DNA of 64,000 nt from Actinomycetota bacterium (GCA_040754375.1 JBFMCT010000005.1:56178-120177); one strand, 5' to 3'. Positions 7,580 to 16,522 are shown, counted from the first letter of the stretch. Numbers and translations are program-made. The notes: a model not told the origin generated them from the letters alone.

Positions 7580-10008
7580 GCGACACCCACTTCGACACGA
7601 TCGTGGTCGGTTCCGGGTTCGGCGGGTCGGTGACCGCCTACCGGCTGGCCGAGGCCGGCCAGCGGGTCTGCCTTCTGGAGCGGGGCAAGTCCTACCCGCC
7701 CGAGTCATTCGCCCGCCGGCCCCATGAGATGGCCCGCAATTTCTGGGACCCGAGCCGGGGCTACCAGGGCCTGTTCGACGTGTGGAGCTTCCGGGGGATC
7801 GAGGCCCTGATCGCCAGCGGTCTCGGCGGCGGATCGCTGATCTACGCCAACGTTCTGCTGCGCAAGGACGAGCGCTGGTTCGTGCACGAGAGCCCGGTGG
7901 GCAAGGGCTACGAGAACTGGCCCATCAGCCGGGCCGACCTCGACCCCCACTACGACGCCGTGGAGTCGATGATGGGCGCCACCCGCTTCCCCTTCGGCCA
8001 GCCCGGGTTCGACACCCACAAGACCCAGGCCCTGAAGGACGCGGCCGCCACGTTGGACCTGGAGTGGGCGCTCCCACCCCTGGCCGTTAGCTTCTCGCCC
8101 CGGCCCGGCGAACCTCCCGTCATCGCCGAGCCCGTGGCCCCGGCCCCCTACGGCAACGTCCACGGCAAGCTGCGCACCACGTGCCGGCTGTGCGGCGAGT
8201 GCGACCTGGGCTGCAACTACGGCAGCAAGAACACCCTCGACCACAACTACATCTCCGCCGCCTGCCACCACGGGGCCGAGGTCCGCACCCGCTCGGAGGT
8301 CAAGCGCATCGGCCGCCGGCCCGAGGGCGGTTACACGGTCAGCTACGTCGAGCACCGGCCCGATCGCGAGGGTGTGGCCACCGACACGTCCAAGCTGCCC
8401 CAGACCACGATCACCGCCGACCGGCTCGTGCTGAGCGCCGGCACCCTGGGCAGCCCCTACCTGCTGCTTCGCAACCGCTCGGCCTTTCCCAACCTGTCCA
8501 AGGCGCTGGGCAGCCGCTTCTGCGGCAACGGTGACCTGCTGAGCTTCGTCATCAACGCCACCGAGGAGGACGGCGGCCGCCGGGTGCCGCGCAACATCGA
8601 AGGCAGCCGGGGGCCGGTCATCACCAGCTATCTGCGGGTGCCCGACCAGGTCGACGGCGGGACCGGTCGGGGCTACTACGTGGAAGACGCCGGCTACCCG
8701 GCGTGGCTCGACTGGGTGGTCGAGACCGCCACCCTGCCCCGGACGGTCTCGAGGGTGGTCCGCTTCGCCGGCCGCCGGGTACTCCACCACCTGACCCGTA
8801 GCCCCCGCAGCGACCTCAGCGCCGAGATCGGGTACCTGGTGGGCCCGTGCACCCTGTCGTCCACCTCGATGCCCCTACTGGGCATGGGCCGAGACGTGCC
8901 CGACGGGGTCATGAAGCTGCGCCGGGGGTACCTCGACATCGACTGGTCGACCAAGACCTCCCAGGACTACTTCGAGCGGGTCCGGGGCACCATGGAAGGC
9001 ATCGCCTCAGCTCTCGGTGCCGACTTCAAGGACAGCTTCTTGTGGTGGCTCAAGCGGGTCATCACCGTCCACCCCCTGGGCGGCTGCCCCATGGGCCGCC
9101 ACGAGGGCGAGGGCGTGGTCGACCAGTGGGGCGAGGTCTTCGGTTACCCCGGCCTGTACGTGGCCGACGGGTCGGTGATGCCCGGCCCCGTCGGGCCCAA
9201 CCCCTCGCTGACGATCGCCGCCTTCGCCGACCGCATGGCCACCCGCATCCTCGAGTCGGCCCCGCCCGCCCGCCGACCTGTCCACCCGCCCGTCCCGGTC
9301 CCGGTCCCCGAGCCGGAGCCGGCGCCTCCAGGCCCGGAGCCCGCCCCCGAGCCCGGCGACGGCGCGACCACCTCGTTGGAGTTCACCGAGGAGATGAAGG
9401 GCCACGTCACCTTCGGGGAGACCGACTTCGAAAAGGGCGCCAAGCAGGGCCGCAAGGACCGCAACTTCTTCATGTTCCGCCTGACGATCGTGCTTGATGA
9501 CGTGAACGCCTTCCTGGCCGACCCCGACCGCCAGGCCCGGGCCGGGGGCTGGGTGTCGTGCGAGGCCCTGGGCGGCCGGCGGCCCGTAGACCGGGGCACC
9601 TTCAACCTGTTCGTCGACACCGAGGACCCCGACCTGAAGAAGATGCTCTACCGGCTGTGGTTCACCGACGGCAGCGGCCACCCCCTCACGATGACGGGGT
9701 TCAAGCTGGTCAAGGACGACCCCGGCTTCGACCTGTGGTCGGACACGACGACGCTCTACGTCCGGCTGCTGGCCGGCCACGTCGAGCCCGACGGCGACGG
9801 GGCCGCCGAGGTCGTGGCGTCGGGCATCATCACCATCTACCTGAAGGACTTCGCCCGCCAGCTCACCACCTTCCGCACCCGGGGCGGCAGCCTGTCCGAC
9901 CGAGCCACCGCCCTGGCCCGCTTCGGCAAGCTGTTCCTGGGCGATCTGTGGGACGTGTACGGCGGGCGGGCCAGCGATAGCGCCGGCGACAGTGACGTGA
10001 GGGCCTAG
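7576..10008 (+). CDS. GMC-family flavin oxidoreductase, cholesterol-oxidase-like, with C-terminal extra domain
   Basis: This 810-residue protein begins with the FAD Rossmann motif VVGSGFGGSVTAYRL. The GMC active site is near residue 498 (VHPLGGCPMG, catalytic His) and 540 (GPNPSLTIAAFADRMA, Asn). A cysteine cluster C203-x2-C206-x2-C209-x3-C213, followed by NYGSKNTLDHNYI, is a feature of a GMC subgroup and resembles a ferredoxin spacing. After the oxidase domain (to about 570) comes a Pro/Glu linker and a 210-residue C-terminal domain that I cannot name. There is no signal peptide. Likely substrates are sterols or long-chain alcohols, which is an inference. The start overlaps the preceding phosphoesterase and a second one follows directly. 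Confidence 0.88.
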   Translation: MSDTHFDTIVVGSGFGGSVTAYRLAEAGQRVCLLERGKSYPPESFARRPHEMARNFWDPSRGYQGLFDVWSFRGIEALIASGLGGGSLIYANVLLRKDERWFVHESPVGKGYENWPISRADLDPHYDAVESMMGATRFPFGQPGFDTHKTQALKDAAATLDLEWALPPLAVSFSPRPGEPPVIAEPVAPAPYGNVHGKLRTTCRLCGECDLGCNYGSKNTLDHNYISAACHHGAEVRTRSEVKRIGRRPEGGYTVSYVEHRPDREGVATDTSKLPQTTITADRLVLSAGTLGSPYLLLRNRSAFPNLSKALGSRFCGNGDLLSFVINATEEDGGRRVPRNIEGSRGPVITSYLRVPDQVDGGTGRGYYVEDAGYPAWLDWVVETATLPRTVSRVVRFAGRRVLHHLTRSPRSDLSAEIGYLVGPCTLSSTSMPLLGMGRDVPDGVMKLRRGYLDIDWSTKTSQDYFERVRGTMEGIASALGADFKDSFLWWLKRVITVHPLGGCPMGRHEGEGVVDQWGEVFGYPGLYVADGSVMPGPVGPNPSLTIAAFADRMATRILESAPPARRPVHPPVPVPVPEPEPAPPGPEPAPEPGDGATTSLEFTEEMKGHVTFGETDFEKGAKQGRKDRNFFMFRLTIVLDDVNAFLADPDRQARAGGWVSCEALGGRRPVDRGTFNLFVDTEDPDLKKMLYRLWFTDGSGHPLTMTGFKLVKDDPGFDLWSDTTTLYVRLLAGHVEPDGDGAAEVVASGIITIYLKDFARQLTTFRTRGGSLSDRATALARFGKLFLGDLWDVYGGRASDSAGDSDVRA

Positions 10009-10010
10009 CC

Positions 10011-11828
10011 ATGTCCGAAGGTCCCCCGCCCCGCCCGCAGTCGATGGCGGACACCGAGATCGGCTTCGTGCCCCAGCCGATGGTGTGCTGGCTCTCGCCC
10101 AAGGGCCTGGCCACCACCGGGATGCAGGTGCTGCTGTCGGGGATCTTCGGCTCGTACTCCGACAAGCGCGAGCTACAGGCTGCCCTCCAGCGCTGCGACG
10201 CCTTCGACCACTCCGAGGGTGAGGAGATCTGGATCGACTACATCTCCGACCTGGGCGACGGCTTCGAGCCCACCTATCACATGGCCCACCTGCTGGCCCA
10301 GGAAGAGCTGGCGGTCGAGAGGGCCGACGGCGGCGACGAGGGGGAGGTCCGCCTGCCGGCGGGCGAGATCCTGGTCATGGGGGGCGACCAGGTCTACCCC
10401 ACGGCGTCCAAGGTCGAGTACGAGAACCGGCTGATCGGGCCCTACCGGGCGGCGCTGCCGTGGAGCTACCGCGGGCGCCACCTCTATGCCATCCCCGGCA
10501 ACCACGACTGGTACGACGGGCTGACCTCGTTCATCCGGGTGTTCTGCCAGAACGACTGGATCGGCGGATGGAAGACCGAGCAGCCCCGCAGCTACTTCGC
10601 CCTGCAGCTGCCGCACCGGTGGTGGCTGTGGGGCATCGACATCCAGTTCGACAACTACATCGACGAGCCCCAGCTCCGTTACTTCAGCGACATCGTGGGG
10701 TCTCGGCTCCAGCCCGGCGACTCGATAATCCTCTGTTCGGCCAAGCCGAGCTGGGTCAAATGCCAGCTTGACCAGCCGGAGGCCTTCGTCAACCTCGACT
10801 ACTTCGCACGCAAGGTGATCAGCCGGCGCGGCGCCGAGGTGCGGCTCTACCTGACGGGCGACACCCACCACTACGCCCACTACGAGCCGGTGGACCACGA
10901 CGGCCCTCACTTCTTCACCGCCGGCGGCGGCGGGGCCTACCTGTCGGCCACCCACCACCTGCCTGACGAGCTCGAGCTGCCGCCGCCCGCGTCGCGCGAC
11001 CCGGGCAAGACGGCCCCCTCGTCCCGGTTCCGGCTCAAGGCTGCCTTTCCGGAGAAGAAGGCTTCCAGCCGGATGCGCAAGGGCGTGCTCGACCTCCCCA
11101 TCCAGAACGTCAGCTTCTGGGCGCTGGTCGCGGCCCTGCACATCACCTTCGGCTGGCTGGTGGCCTCCACCCTGCGGGGCGGCGGGATCAGCATCGCCGA
11201 CCGGCTCCAGGCCCTGTCGCTGCACGGCCTGGCTGACGTGTTGTTCCGCAGCACCCTGGGTGTCGGGGCGCTGATCCTCCTGGTCATAGGGCTGACCACC
11301 TTCACCCAGAAGGAATCCCCCCTGAAACGGTGGCTGCTGGGCGGGGCGCACGCCCTCGTCCAGTTCGCGGTGATCGTGGCCACCATGAGGGTGGCGTCGC
11401 TCCTGCTCGCCGACCTGGAGGGCGTGGCCTTCTGGGTGCCGTTCTTCGCCTTCATCGGCGTCATCGGCGGCTTCGTCGGCAGCCTGCTGACCGGCTTCTA
11501 CCTCTACGTGGCCGACGGCTTCGGCTGCAACAGCAACGAGCTGTTCGCGGCCCAGCGCATCGTCGACTACAAGAACTTCCTGCGCCTGCGGGTCTCGGCC
11601 GAGGGCGTTACGGTCCACCCTGTCGGGGTCGACAAGACATGCCGGTCGTGGGCCGTGAAGACCGACGGCGAACGCCACCAGCCCTGGTTCGAGCCAGACG
11701 GCCCTTACCACCCGCCCCGGCTCATCGAGGAACCCGTACTCGTCCGGCCGGCGACGCCCCCCGGCACACCCCCGTCCCCGCCCCCGTCCCCGTCGGCTTC
11801 CTCGTCACAGGAGGCTTCGCACCCATGA
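10011..11828 (+). CDS. Membrane-anchored calcineurin-type metallophosphoesterase (paralog 2)
   Basis: This is the second copy of the phosphoesterase at 5654: 605 aa with LGDG near residue 78, GGDQVYP near 124, GNHDWYDG near 163, and TGDTHHYAHY with TAGGGGAYLSATHH near 282-305. About four TM helices follow (for example FWALVAALHITFGWLVAS and WVPFFAFIGVIGGFVGSLL), then a soluble region shared with paralog 1 (DYKNFLRLR, VHPVGVDK) and a Pro/Ser-rich end. The start lies 2 bp after the GMC stop and the stop overlaps the hydrolase start (ATGA). Keeping both copies with intact metal motifs suggests non-redundant roles; substrate unknown. Confidence 0.82.
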   Translation: MSEGPPPRPQSMADTEIGFVPQPMVCWLSPKGLATTGMQVLLSGIFGSYSDKRELQAALQRCDAFDHSEGEEIWIDYISDLGDGFEPTYHMAHLLAQEELAVERADGGDEGEVRLPAGEILVMGGDQVYPTASKVEYENRLIGPYRAALPWSYRGRHLYAIPGNHDWYDGLTSFIRVFCQNDWIGGWKTEQPRSYFALQLPHRWWLWGIDIQFDNYIDEPQLRYFSDIVGSRLQPGDSIILCSAKPSWVKCQLDQPEAFVNLDYFARKVISRRGAEVRLYLTGDTHHYAHYEPVDHDGPHFFTAGGGGAYLSATHHLPDELELPPPASRDPGKTAPSSRFRLKAAFPEKKASSRMRKGVLDLPIQNVSFWALVAALHITFGWLVASTLRGGGISIADRLQALSLHGLADVLFRSTLGVGALILLVIGLTTFTQKESPLKRWLLGGAHALVQFAVIVATMRVASLLLADLEGVAFWVPFFAFIGVIGGFVGSLLTGFYLYVADGFGCNSNELFAAQRIVDYKNFLRLRVSAEGVTVHPVGVDKTCRSWAVKTDGERHQPWFEPDGPYHPPRLIEEPVLVRPATPPGTPPSPPPSPSASSSQEASHP

Positions 11829-12874
11829 CCGACTCTTCGACCACAAGGGGCACGTCCCGCCCGCTGCGGCTGGGCGACCCCGAGGTCCACGCCGTCCGCA
11901 CACCTGACAACGTCGAGCTGAGGCTCACCCGCCACAAGGGTGGGCCCAAGGGCCCGGTGATCCTGGCCCCCGGGTATGGGACCTCGACGCTGGCCCTGGC
12001 CACCCCCACGGTGGAGACCAACTTTCCCGAGTACCTCTACGAGCGGGGCTACGACGTGTGGCTGTTCGACTACCGGGCCAGCCCGGTGCTGCCCTCGGCC
12101 GCCACCCAGTACTCGGCCGACGAGATCGCCACCCACGACTGGCCCACGGCCGTGAAGGCGGTGATCGACGCCTCGGGGGCGGGCTCGGTGCAGGTCGGGG
12201 CCCACTGCATCGGCTCGATGACCCTCAACATGGCCCTGGCCGCGGGGATGAAGGGGGTGCGGTCGGCCATCAGCTCCCAGGTGGCCCTCCACCCCAAGGT
12301 GGTGCCCATGGTGCGGGCCAAGGCCGTGCTGCGACTGGCCACCCTGCTCAAGCTGGTGGGGGCCAAGACCCTGAGCAGCAACTACTCAGGGTCTGCGGGC
12401 CACCGGGCCATGGACCTGGCCATGCACCTGTGGCCCACCCACGAGCGCTGCGACAGCCCCGTGTGCCGGCGCATCCTCTTCCTCTACGGCGAGGTCTTCC
12501 GCCACGACTACCTCAACGACGAGACCCACGCCACCGTGCCCGAGATGTTCGGCATCGCCAACCTCACGTTCTTCGAGCACGTGAGCCGCATCTGCGCCGC
12601 CGGCCGGGTGGTCGACGCCCAGGGCGAGGACACCTACCTGTCCCACGTGGACAACATGGACCTGCCCATCACCTGGGTCCACGGGGAGCGCAACAACTTC
12701 TTCCCGCCCGTGGGCACCAAGATGACCTACGACCTGCTGAGCAAGGTAAACGGCCCCGACCTCTACCGGCGGGTCGTCGTGCCCGGCTACGCCCACATGG
12801 ACTTCTTCATCGGCCGCGACGCCCACCGCGACATCTTCCCCCTCCTCCACGAAGACATGGAGCGGTTCAACTGA
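11825..12874 (+). CDS. Alpha/beta hydrolase with Cys nucleophile elbow
   Basis: This is a 349-residue alpha/beta hydrolase. The oxyanion-side segment VILAPGYGTST and the elbow VGAHCIGSMT are clear. The nucleophile position (residue 128) is Cys, not Ser, in a GxCxG arrangement. A late Asp/Glu region (ITWVHGERNNFFPP) and His (PGYAHMDFF) complete a plausible triad. I recall related hydrolase domains fused to GMC oxidases in bifunctional actinobacterial proteins; here the two activities are separate genes of one operon. ATG 11825 overlaps the preceding stop. The last 8 bp overlap the 3' end of the convergent VTC gene. Confidence 0.85.
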   Translation: MTDSSTTRGTSRPLRLGDPEVHAVRTPDNVELRLTRHKGGPKGPVILAPGYGTSTLALATPTVETNFPEYLYERGYDVWLFDYRASPVLPSAATQYSADEIATHDWPTAVKAVIDASGAGSVQVGAHCIGSMTLNMALAAGMKGVRSAISSQVALHPKVVPMVRAKAVLRLATLLKLVGAKTLSSNYSGSAGHRAMDLAMHLWPTHERCDSPVCRRILFLYGEVFRHDYLNDETHATVPEMFGIANLTFFEHVSRICAAGRVVDAQGEDTYLSHVDNMDLPITWVHGERNNFFPPVGTKMTYDLLSKVNGPDLYRRVVVPGYAHMDFFIGRDAHRDIFPLLHEDMERFN

Positions 12875-13640
12875 GGACGTGAACGGTGCGGGCCCAGCGG
12901 TTGGCCGGCAGCGACGGGAACAGGGCGGCGAGCCCGGTCGCGTACTTGCTGATCGCCACCGGCCGGCGACCCATCGCCCACAGCACCCGGTCGGCGGGGG
13001 ATCGGCCCAGCGCCGACTTGGTTTCGACGACGACGGCGCCGGGGGCGGCCACTGACTCGCCACCGGGCGACCGGCACGTCAGGCCGGAGTCGATCGTGAG
13101 CCGGTAGCCGGCGTCGAGGTCCACGAGCGTCGCCCGCTGGTAGGTGGTCACCAGGGTCGGTCCCAGGGCGGCTGCCAACCCGGCCCCCACCGCGTGCTCG
13201 GACAGGAACGCCAAAGCCGCCGGCCCGAGCCGGTCCTTCTCCGCCGCCGGGTGTGGGGTGCGGTGCTTCACGGTTTCGCCCCTCCCGCCCGCCAACTTCA
13301 CTTCGAGCACGCACGACCCGCTGTCGAGGTATGTCCGGGCTCGCACCTTGAACCGCCGGCGCCGGCCATGGGCCGCTCCCCGGTACGAGGCCAGGTCGGG
13401 GGTGTCGAAGTAGACCGACTCGTAGGAGAACGACCGCCGGCCGTCGATCTCGAGGGCGGCGACACCGCTGGGCAGGGCCGCCACCAGTTCCGCGACCTCG
13501 CCAGCGCATAGGACGTACTTGCGGTCGGTGCGGTCGAGCAACGGGGCCCCGGCCAGCACCTGGTCGAGCGTCACCGGACCGAGGGCGGCGGTGGCGGCCA
13601 GTACGGGCCCGGTGGCCGGTCCCGCAACGCTCGGGTTCAC
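12867..13640 (-). CDS. VTC-domain (polyphosphate-polymerase-like) protein
   Basis: The 257-residue protein has a VTC/triphosphate-tunnel fold. Supporting motifs are TDRKYVL (basic residue near the start), SFSYESVYFDTPDL, RRRRFKVRARTYLDSGSCVLEVKL with alternating charged residues in beta strands, and VVVETKSAL plus SKYATG near the end. VTC domains in yeast polymerise polyphosphate from ATP; bacterial members of this cluster type are not functionally settled. The GTG start overlaps the stop of the DUF4956 gene by 4 bp, so the two are co-translated, and a CotH gene diverges from them. Confidence 0.85.
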   Translation of the reverse strand: MNPSVAGPATGPVLAATAALGPVTLDQVLAGAPLLDRTDRKYVLCAGEVAELVAALPSGVAALEIDGRRSFSYESVYFDTPDLASYRGAAHGRRRRFKVRARTYLDSGSCVLEVKLAGGRGETVKHRTPHPAAEKDRLGPAALAFLSEHAVGAGLAAALGPTLVTTYQRATLVDLDAGYRLTIDSGLTCRSPGGESVAAPGAVVVETKSALGRSPADRVLWAMGRRPVAISKYATGLAALFPSLPANRWARTVHVLS

Positions 13641-14305
13641 AACGACCGGGCCTGGTGGTGCGCAGGGGGGCCGTCGAGAGTGTCGAGGTTGTGCCGGCGG
13701 TCACGCCCGTGGAGGGAGCGCCCGGCCCGGGCCCCGCCGGCTGGGCTCTTCGTCCCGGTTGGCGCACGGAAGCGCACGTCTACCACGGTCAGGTCGCGAA
13801 CCAGGTCGACGTGGGTCACGACCGCCCTCCGGACGGGCGCCCCGACCATGGCCTCGATCACGGCGACGACCTGGGCCTCGTCGGTGTAGGCCGAGTCGAG
13901 GGTCATCGTCTGGCGGCGCCACCGCTCGAGCACGCGAGGGTGGTCGGCGATGGTCACCGTCGCGACGACGAGGGTGATCAGGGCCGGGGCGACCCAACGG
14001 GGCTGGGGCCCGAAGCCGGCCACCAGGCCCATCGTGAGCGAGGCGAAGTAGTAGGCGACCTCCTCGTGGGCGATCTCCGACGACCGCAGGCGGATCAGCG
14101 ACAGCACCCCGAACAGCCCGAGCCCGAGCCCGAGCCCGAACCCGACCTCGGCGGTGGCGAGCACCCCGGTGACGGCCACCACCCCGACGTTGAGGCCGAC
14201 GAAGGCCAGAGGCATGTCCGGTCGCCGGTGGCGCCGGAAGTAGACCCCGTAGGCCAGCACGGTGATGGCCACCAGGTCGAAGGCGATGATGAGCGGGTCG
14301 AGCAT
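13637..14305 (-). CDS. DUF4956 membrane protein
   Basis: The 222-residue protein has four or five N-terminal TM helices (FDLVAITVLAYGVYF, MPLAFVGLNVGVVAVTGVLA, FGLGLGLGLFGVLSLIRLRS) and the DUF4956 block EIAHEEVAYYFASLTMGL. A soluble C-terminal domain follows. The chosen ATG at 14305 sits 9 nt after a perfect GAGGAGGT Shine-Dalgarno, which decides it over the upstream GTG at 14332. DUF4956, VTC and CotH genes commonly occur together in bacteria, pointing to one envelope-related function that is still undefined. The Arg-rich end may be disordered. Confidence 0.85.
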   Translation of the reverse strand: MLDPLIIAFDLVAITVLAYGVYFRRHRRPDMPLAFVGLNVGVVAVTGVLATAEVGFGLGLGLGLFGVLSLIRLRSSEIAHEEVAYYFASLTMGLVAGFGPQPRWVAPALITLVVATVTIADHPRVLERWRRQTMTLDSAYTDEAQVVAVIEAMVGAPVRRAVVTHVDLVRDLTVVDVRFRAPTGTKSPAGGARAGRSLHGRDRRHNLDTLDGPPAHHQARSL

Positions 14306-14457
14306 CGTCGGCTTACCTCCTCGGTCGGGCACTTTCTAGGTGGCGGTCCTCGGAGTTCCCTATGAACGGGCCGGGAAGTTGCCGCTGACGGGGGTCTCAT
14401 GGCCAGTTCCCAGGCTGCTGCGATGGGCCTCCGAGGGCGGCGCGGTGGGATCTGACC

Positions 14458-15909
14458 ATGACCAGCCCTCTGTTCCCTGGTGCACGACCTGGTGGGCTTC
14501 CCGCTCCTGCCCGCTTGCGGTGGCCCGCCTGGATCGCCGTCCCCACGCTGGCGGTGACCCTGGCCGGGGCGTGTAGCCCGGTGAAGGTCAGCCCGGCGTC
14601 GTCACCAGGAGTGGTGGCCGACCGGGCGGTCGTCGCCACCGGCGACCTTTTCGACGCGTCGACGGTGCGGGACATCGACGTCGTGTTCGACGCCGGCGAC
14701 TACGGGGCCATGGTCGAGGCCTACTCGGCCACCGGCGACAAGAAGTGGGTCGAGGCCACCGTGACCATCGACGGCGTCACCTTCGAGCGAGCCGGCATGC
14801 GTCTCAAGGGCAACTCGTCGCTGCGGGGCCTCACCCGGGCGGGCCGGGCGGCTGCCGGGGAGGAGGCTGGGACCGCAGGACCGGCTGAACCGAGCACGCT
14901 GCCTTGGCTCATCCGACTCGACCGCAATGTCGCCGGCCAGAACTACGGGGGCATCAGCGAACTGGTCGTGAGGGCCAACGGCAGCCGGACGTCGCTCAAC
15001 GAGGCCGTGGCCCTCGAACTGATCGGGTTGGCGGGGGTGCCAACCCAGCGGGCGGTGGCGGCCCGCTTTAGCGTGAACGGCTCTGGCGAAGTGCTGCGCC
15101 TGGTGGTCGAGCACCCCGACGACACGTGGCGGGACGCGTCGTTCGGCGGCGACGGCGTCCTCTACAAGGCCGAGAGCACCGGCGACTACAGCTACCGGGG
15201 CACCGACCCGGCGGCCTACGAGAACGTGTTCGACCAGGAGACGGGCAGCGAGGACGACCTCGGGCCGCTGATCGCGTTCTTGGACTTCGTCAACAACAGC
15301 TCGGACGCAGCGTTCGCCTCCGAGCTCGACCGCCACCTCGACGTGGCCGGGTTCGCCCGCTACCTGGCCGTGCAGGAACTGGTCGCCAACTGGGACGACA
15401 TCGACGGGCCGGGCAACAATTCCTATCTCCACTACGACCCTGCTACCGGGCGTATGTCGGTCGTCTCGTGGGACCTCAACCTCGCCTTCGGCGTGTCCCC
15501 GGGCGGCGGGGGCGGCGGGGCTGGCCCCGGCGCGGCGGGCCCCGGCGGGGGCGGGGCCGGTCCTGGCGGGGAACCTGGCATCGGTCTTGGCCCTGGCCCG
15601 GGAGCCGGTGGTCCCGGTGGACGCGGGCCGGCCGGCCCTGGCGCCGGGGCGCCGGGGGGTCGCGGGGGCGGGCCGGGCGGGCGTTCGAACGTGCTGGTGC
15701 AGCGGTTCATGGCCACCTCCCCGTTCCTGGCCCTTTACCAGCAGGCGGTGGCCGAACTGAGGGCCGAGCTCTACGGCGACGGCACCGCCTCGGCGGTGCT
15801 GGACAGGTGGGTATCGGTTCTGTCCTCAGGTGCTGGCGACCTGGTGACGGCCGAGGTCGTGACCGCCGAGGCGGCGGCGATCTCCGCCTACTTCCGCCCC
15901 ACGGTCTGA
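14458..15909 (+). CDS. CotH-kinase family lipoprotein
   Basis: CotH proteins are atypical protein kinases first known from Bacillus spore coat. This 483-residue protein starts with a signal peptide ending in a lipobox-like LAGAC (Cys39). The CotH core follows: DIDVVFDAGDYGAMV, MRLKGNSSLRG, LPWLIRLDRN, YGGISELVVRANGSR, VLYKAESTGDYSYRG, QELVANWDDIDGPGNNSYLH and the metal-binding SWDLNLAFG. Immediately after SWDLNLAFG there is a Gly/Pro/Ala insert of about 65 residues before NVLVQRFMA. It lies divergently next to VTC and DUF4956, its usual partners. Surface location is inferred from the lipobox. Confidence 0.88.
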   Translation: MTSPLFPGARPGGLPAPARLRWPAWIAVPTLAVTLAGACSPVKVSPASSPGVVADRAVVATGDLFDASTVRDIDVVFDAGDYGAMVEAYSATGDKKWVEATVTIDGVTFERAGMRLKGNSSLRGLTRAGRAAAGEEAGTAGPAEPSTLPWLIRLDRNVAGQNYGGISELVVRANGSRTSLNEAVALELIGLAGVPTQRAVAARFSVNGSGEVLRLVVEHPDDTWRDASFGGDGVLYKAESTGDYSYRGTDPAAYENVFDQETGSEDDLGPLIAFLDFVNNSSDAAFASELDRHLDVAGFARYLAVQELVANWDDIDGPGNNSYLHYDPATGRMSVVSWDLNLAFGVSPGGGGGGAGPGAAGPGGGGAGPGGEPGIGLGPGPGAGGPGGRGPAGPGAGAPGGRGGGPGGRSNVLVQRFMATSPFLALYQQAVAELRAELYGDGTASAVLDRWVSVLSSGAGDLVTAEVVTAEAAAISAYFRPTV

Positions 15910-15917
15910 ACCAGGTG

Positions 15918-16460
15918 TCAGTGCGGTTCGGTGGGGGCGGTGTAGCCGCCGAAAGCCCGTTTCATGGTGCGGGTCGCGCCCAGGGCGATGCGGGGGAGCG
16001 ACGCCACGATCTTGCCGTAGCGCTTCTGGCGGGCGAACAGCTTGGGGGCCGACGCCCACCAGATGTCGTTGATCATCTGCTGGTCCCACTCGAACAGCCA
16101 GTACTCGTGGATCTTGCCGCCGCCCACCCGCAGCAGGCCGGTGGCCCGGCCCGGGAGCCACTTGCCGGCGACCACCTTGATCCGGTAGCTGAGCACCACG
16201 GCGTCGTAGCTGCCGTCGGGGGTGGAGGCCAGCGCCCGCAGCTTGCCGTCGAACAGTTCCTGGCCGAGGCTGGTGACGGTTTCGTAGAGGCCGCACACCT
16301 CCTCGACGCCGTGGTAGTCACCCGACAGGTAGTGCTGGCCCGGGTAGTGGAAGACGGCGTCGTCGGCGATGATGGGCCGCAGCAAGGGAATGTTGCCGGT
16401 GATGGTGGCCTCCCAGTACTGGCGGAGGACCTCTTCGTTGGAAGGGCTGTTGTCGCTCAC
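15918..16460 (-). CDS. SnoaL/NTF2-like protein
   Basis: The 180-residue protein has an NTF2-like cone fold: VLRQYWEATITGNIPLLRPIIADDAVFHYPGQ at the N-terminus, then the beta strands SYDAVVLSYRIKVVAGKWLP and RATGLLRVGGGKIHEYWLFEWD. A basic C-terminal extension follows. Such proteins can be isomerases, hydrolases or ligand-binding subunits, and nothing here fixes a substrate. The GTG start at 16460 has GAGAGGAAAGG upstream. It is convergent with the CotH gene (8 bp between stops). Confidence 0.75.
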   Translation of the reverse strand: MSDNSPSNEEVLRQYWEATITGNIPLLRPIIADDAVFHYPGQHYLSGDYHGVEEVCGLYETVTSLGQELFDGKLRALASTPDGSYDAVVLSYRIKVVAGKWLPGRATGLLRVGGGKIHEYWLFEWDQQMINDIWWASAPKLFARQKRYGKIVASLPRIALGATRTMKRAFGGYTAPTEPH

Positions 16461-16516
16461 GGTGGCCTTTCCTCTCGTCCCGCAACGATCCCCGGCAGCC
16501 TACCCAGCCCAGCCGG

Positions 16517-16522
16517 TAGCCT
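16517..16522 (+). promoter_or_regulatory. Candidate -10 box for leaderless transcript of the NnrU-like gene
   Basis: TAGCCT fits the actinobacterial -10 consensus TAnnnT and lies 7 nt before GTG 16530, where transcription would begin at or next to the start codon. No Shine-Dalgarno is visible. Confidence 0.5.

Noticed and set aside
10173..11711. A 512-residue minus-strand frame opposite the second phosphoesterase
   Set aside because: The composition mirrors a GC-rich antisense frame, while the plus strand has clear catalytic motifs.
12787..13767. A 326-residue minus-strand frame overlapping the VTC gene in another frame
   Set aside because: It is Arg/Pro/Gly-rich noise; the VTC frame has family motifs and a 4-bp coupling to DUF4956.
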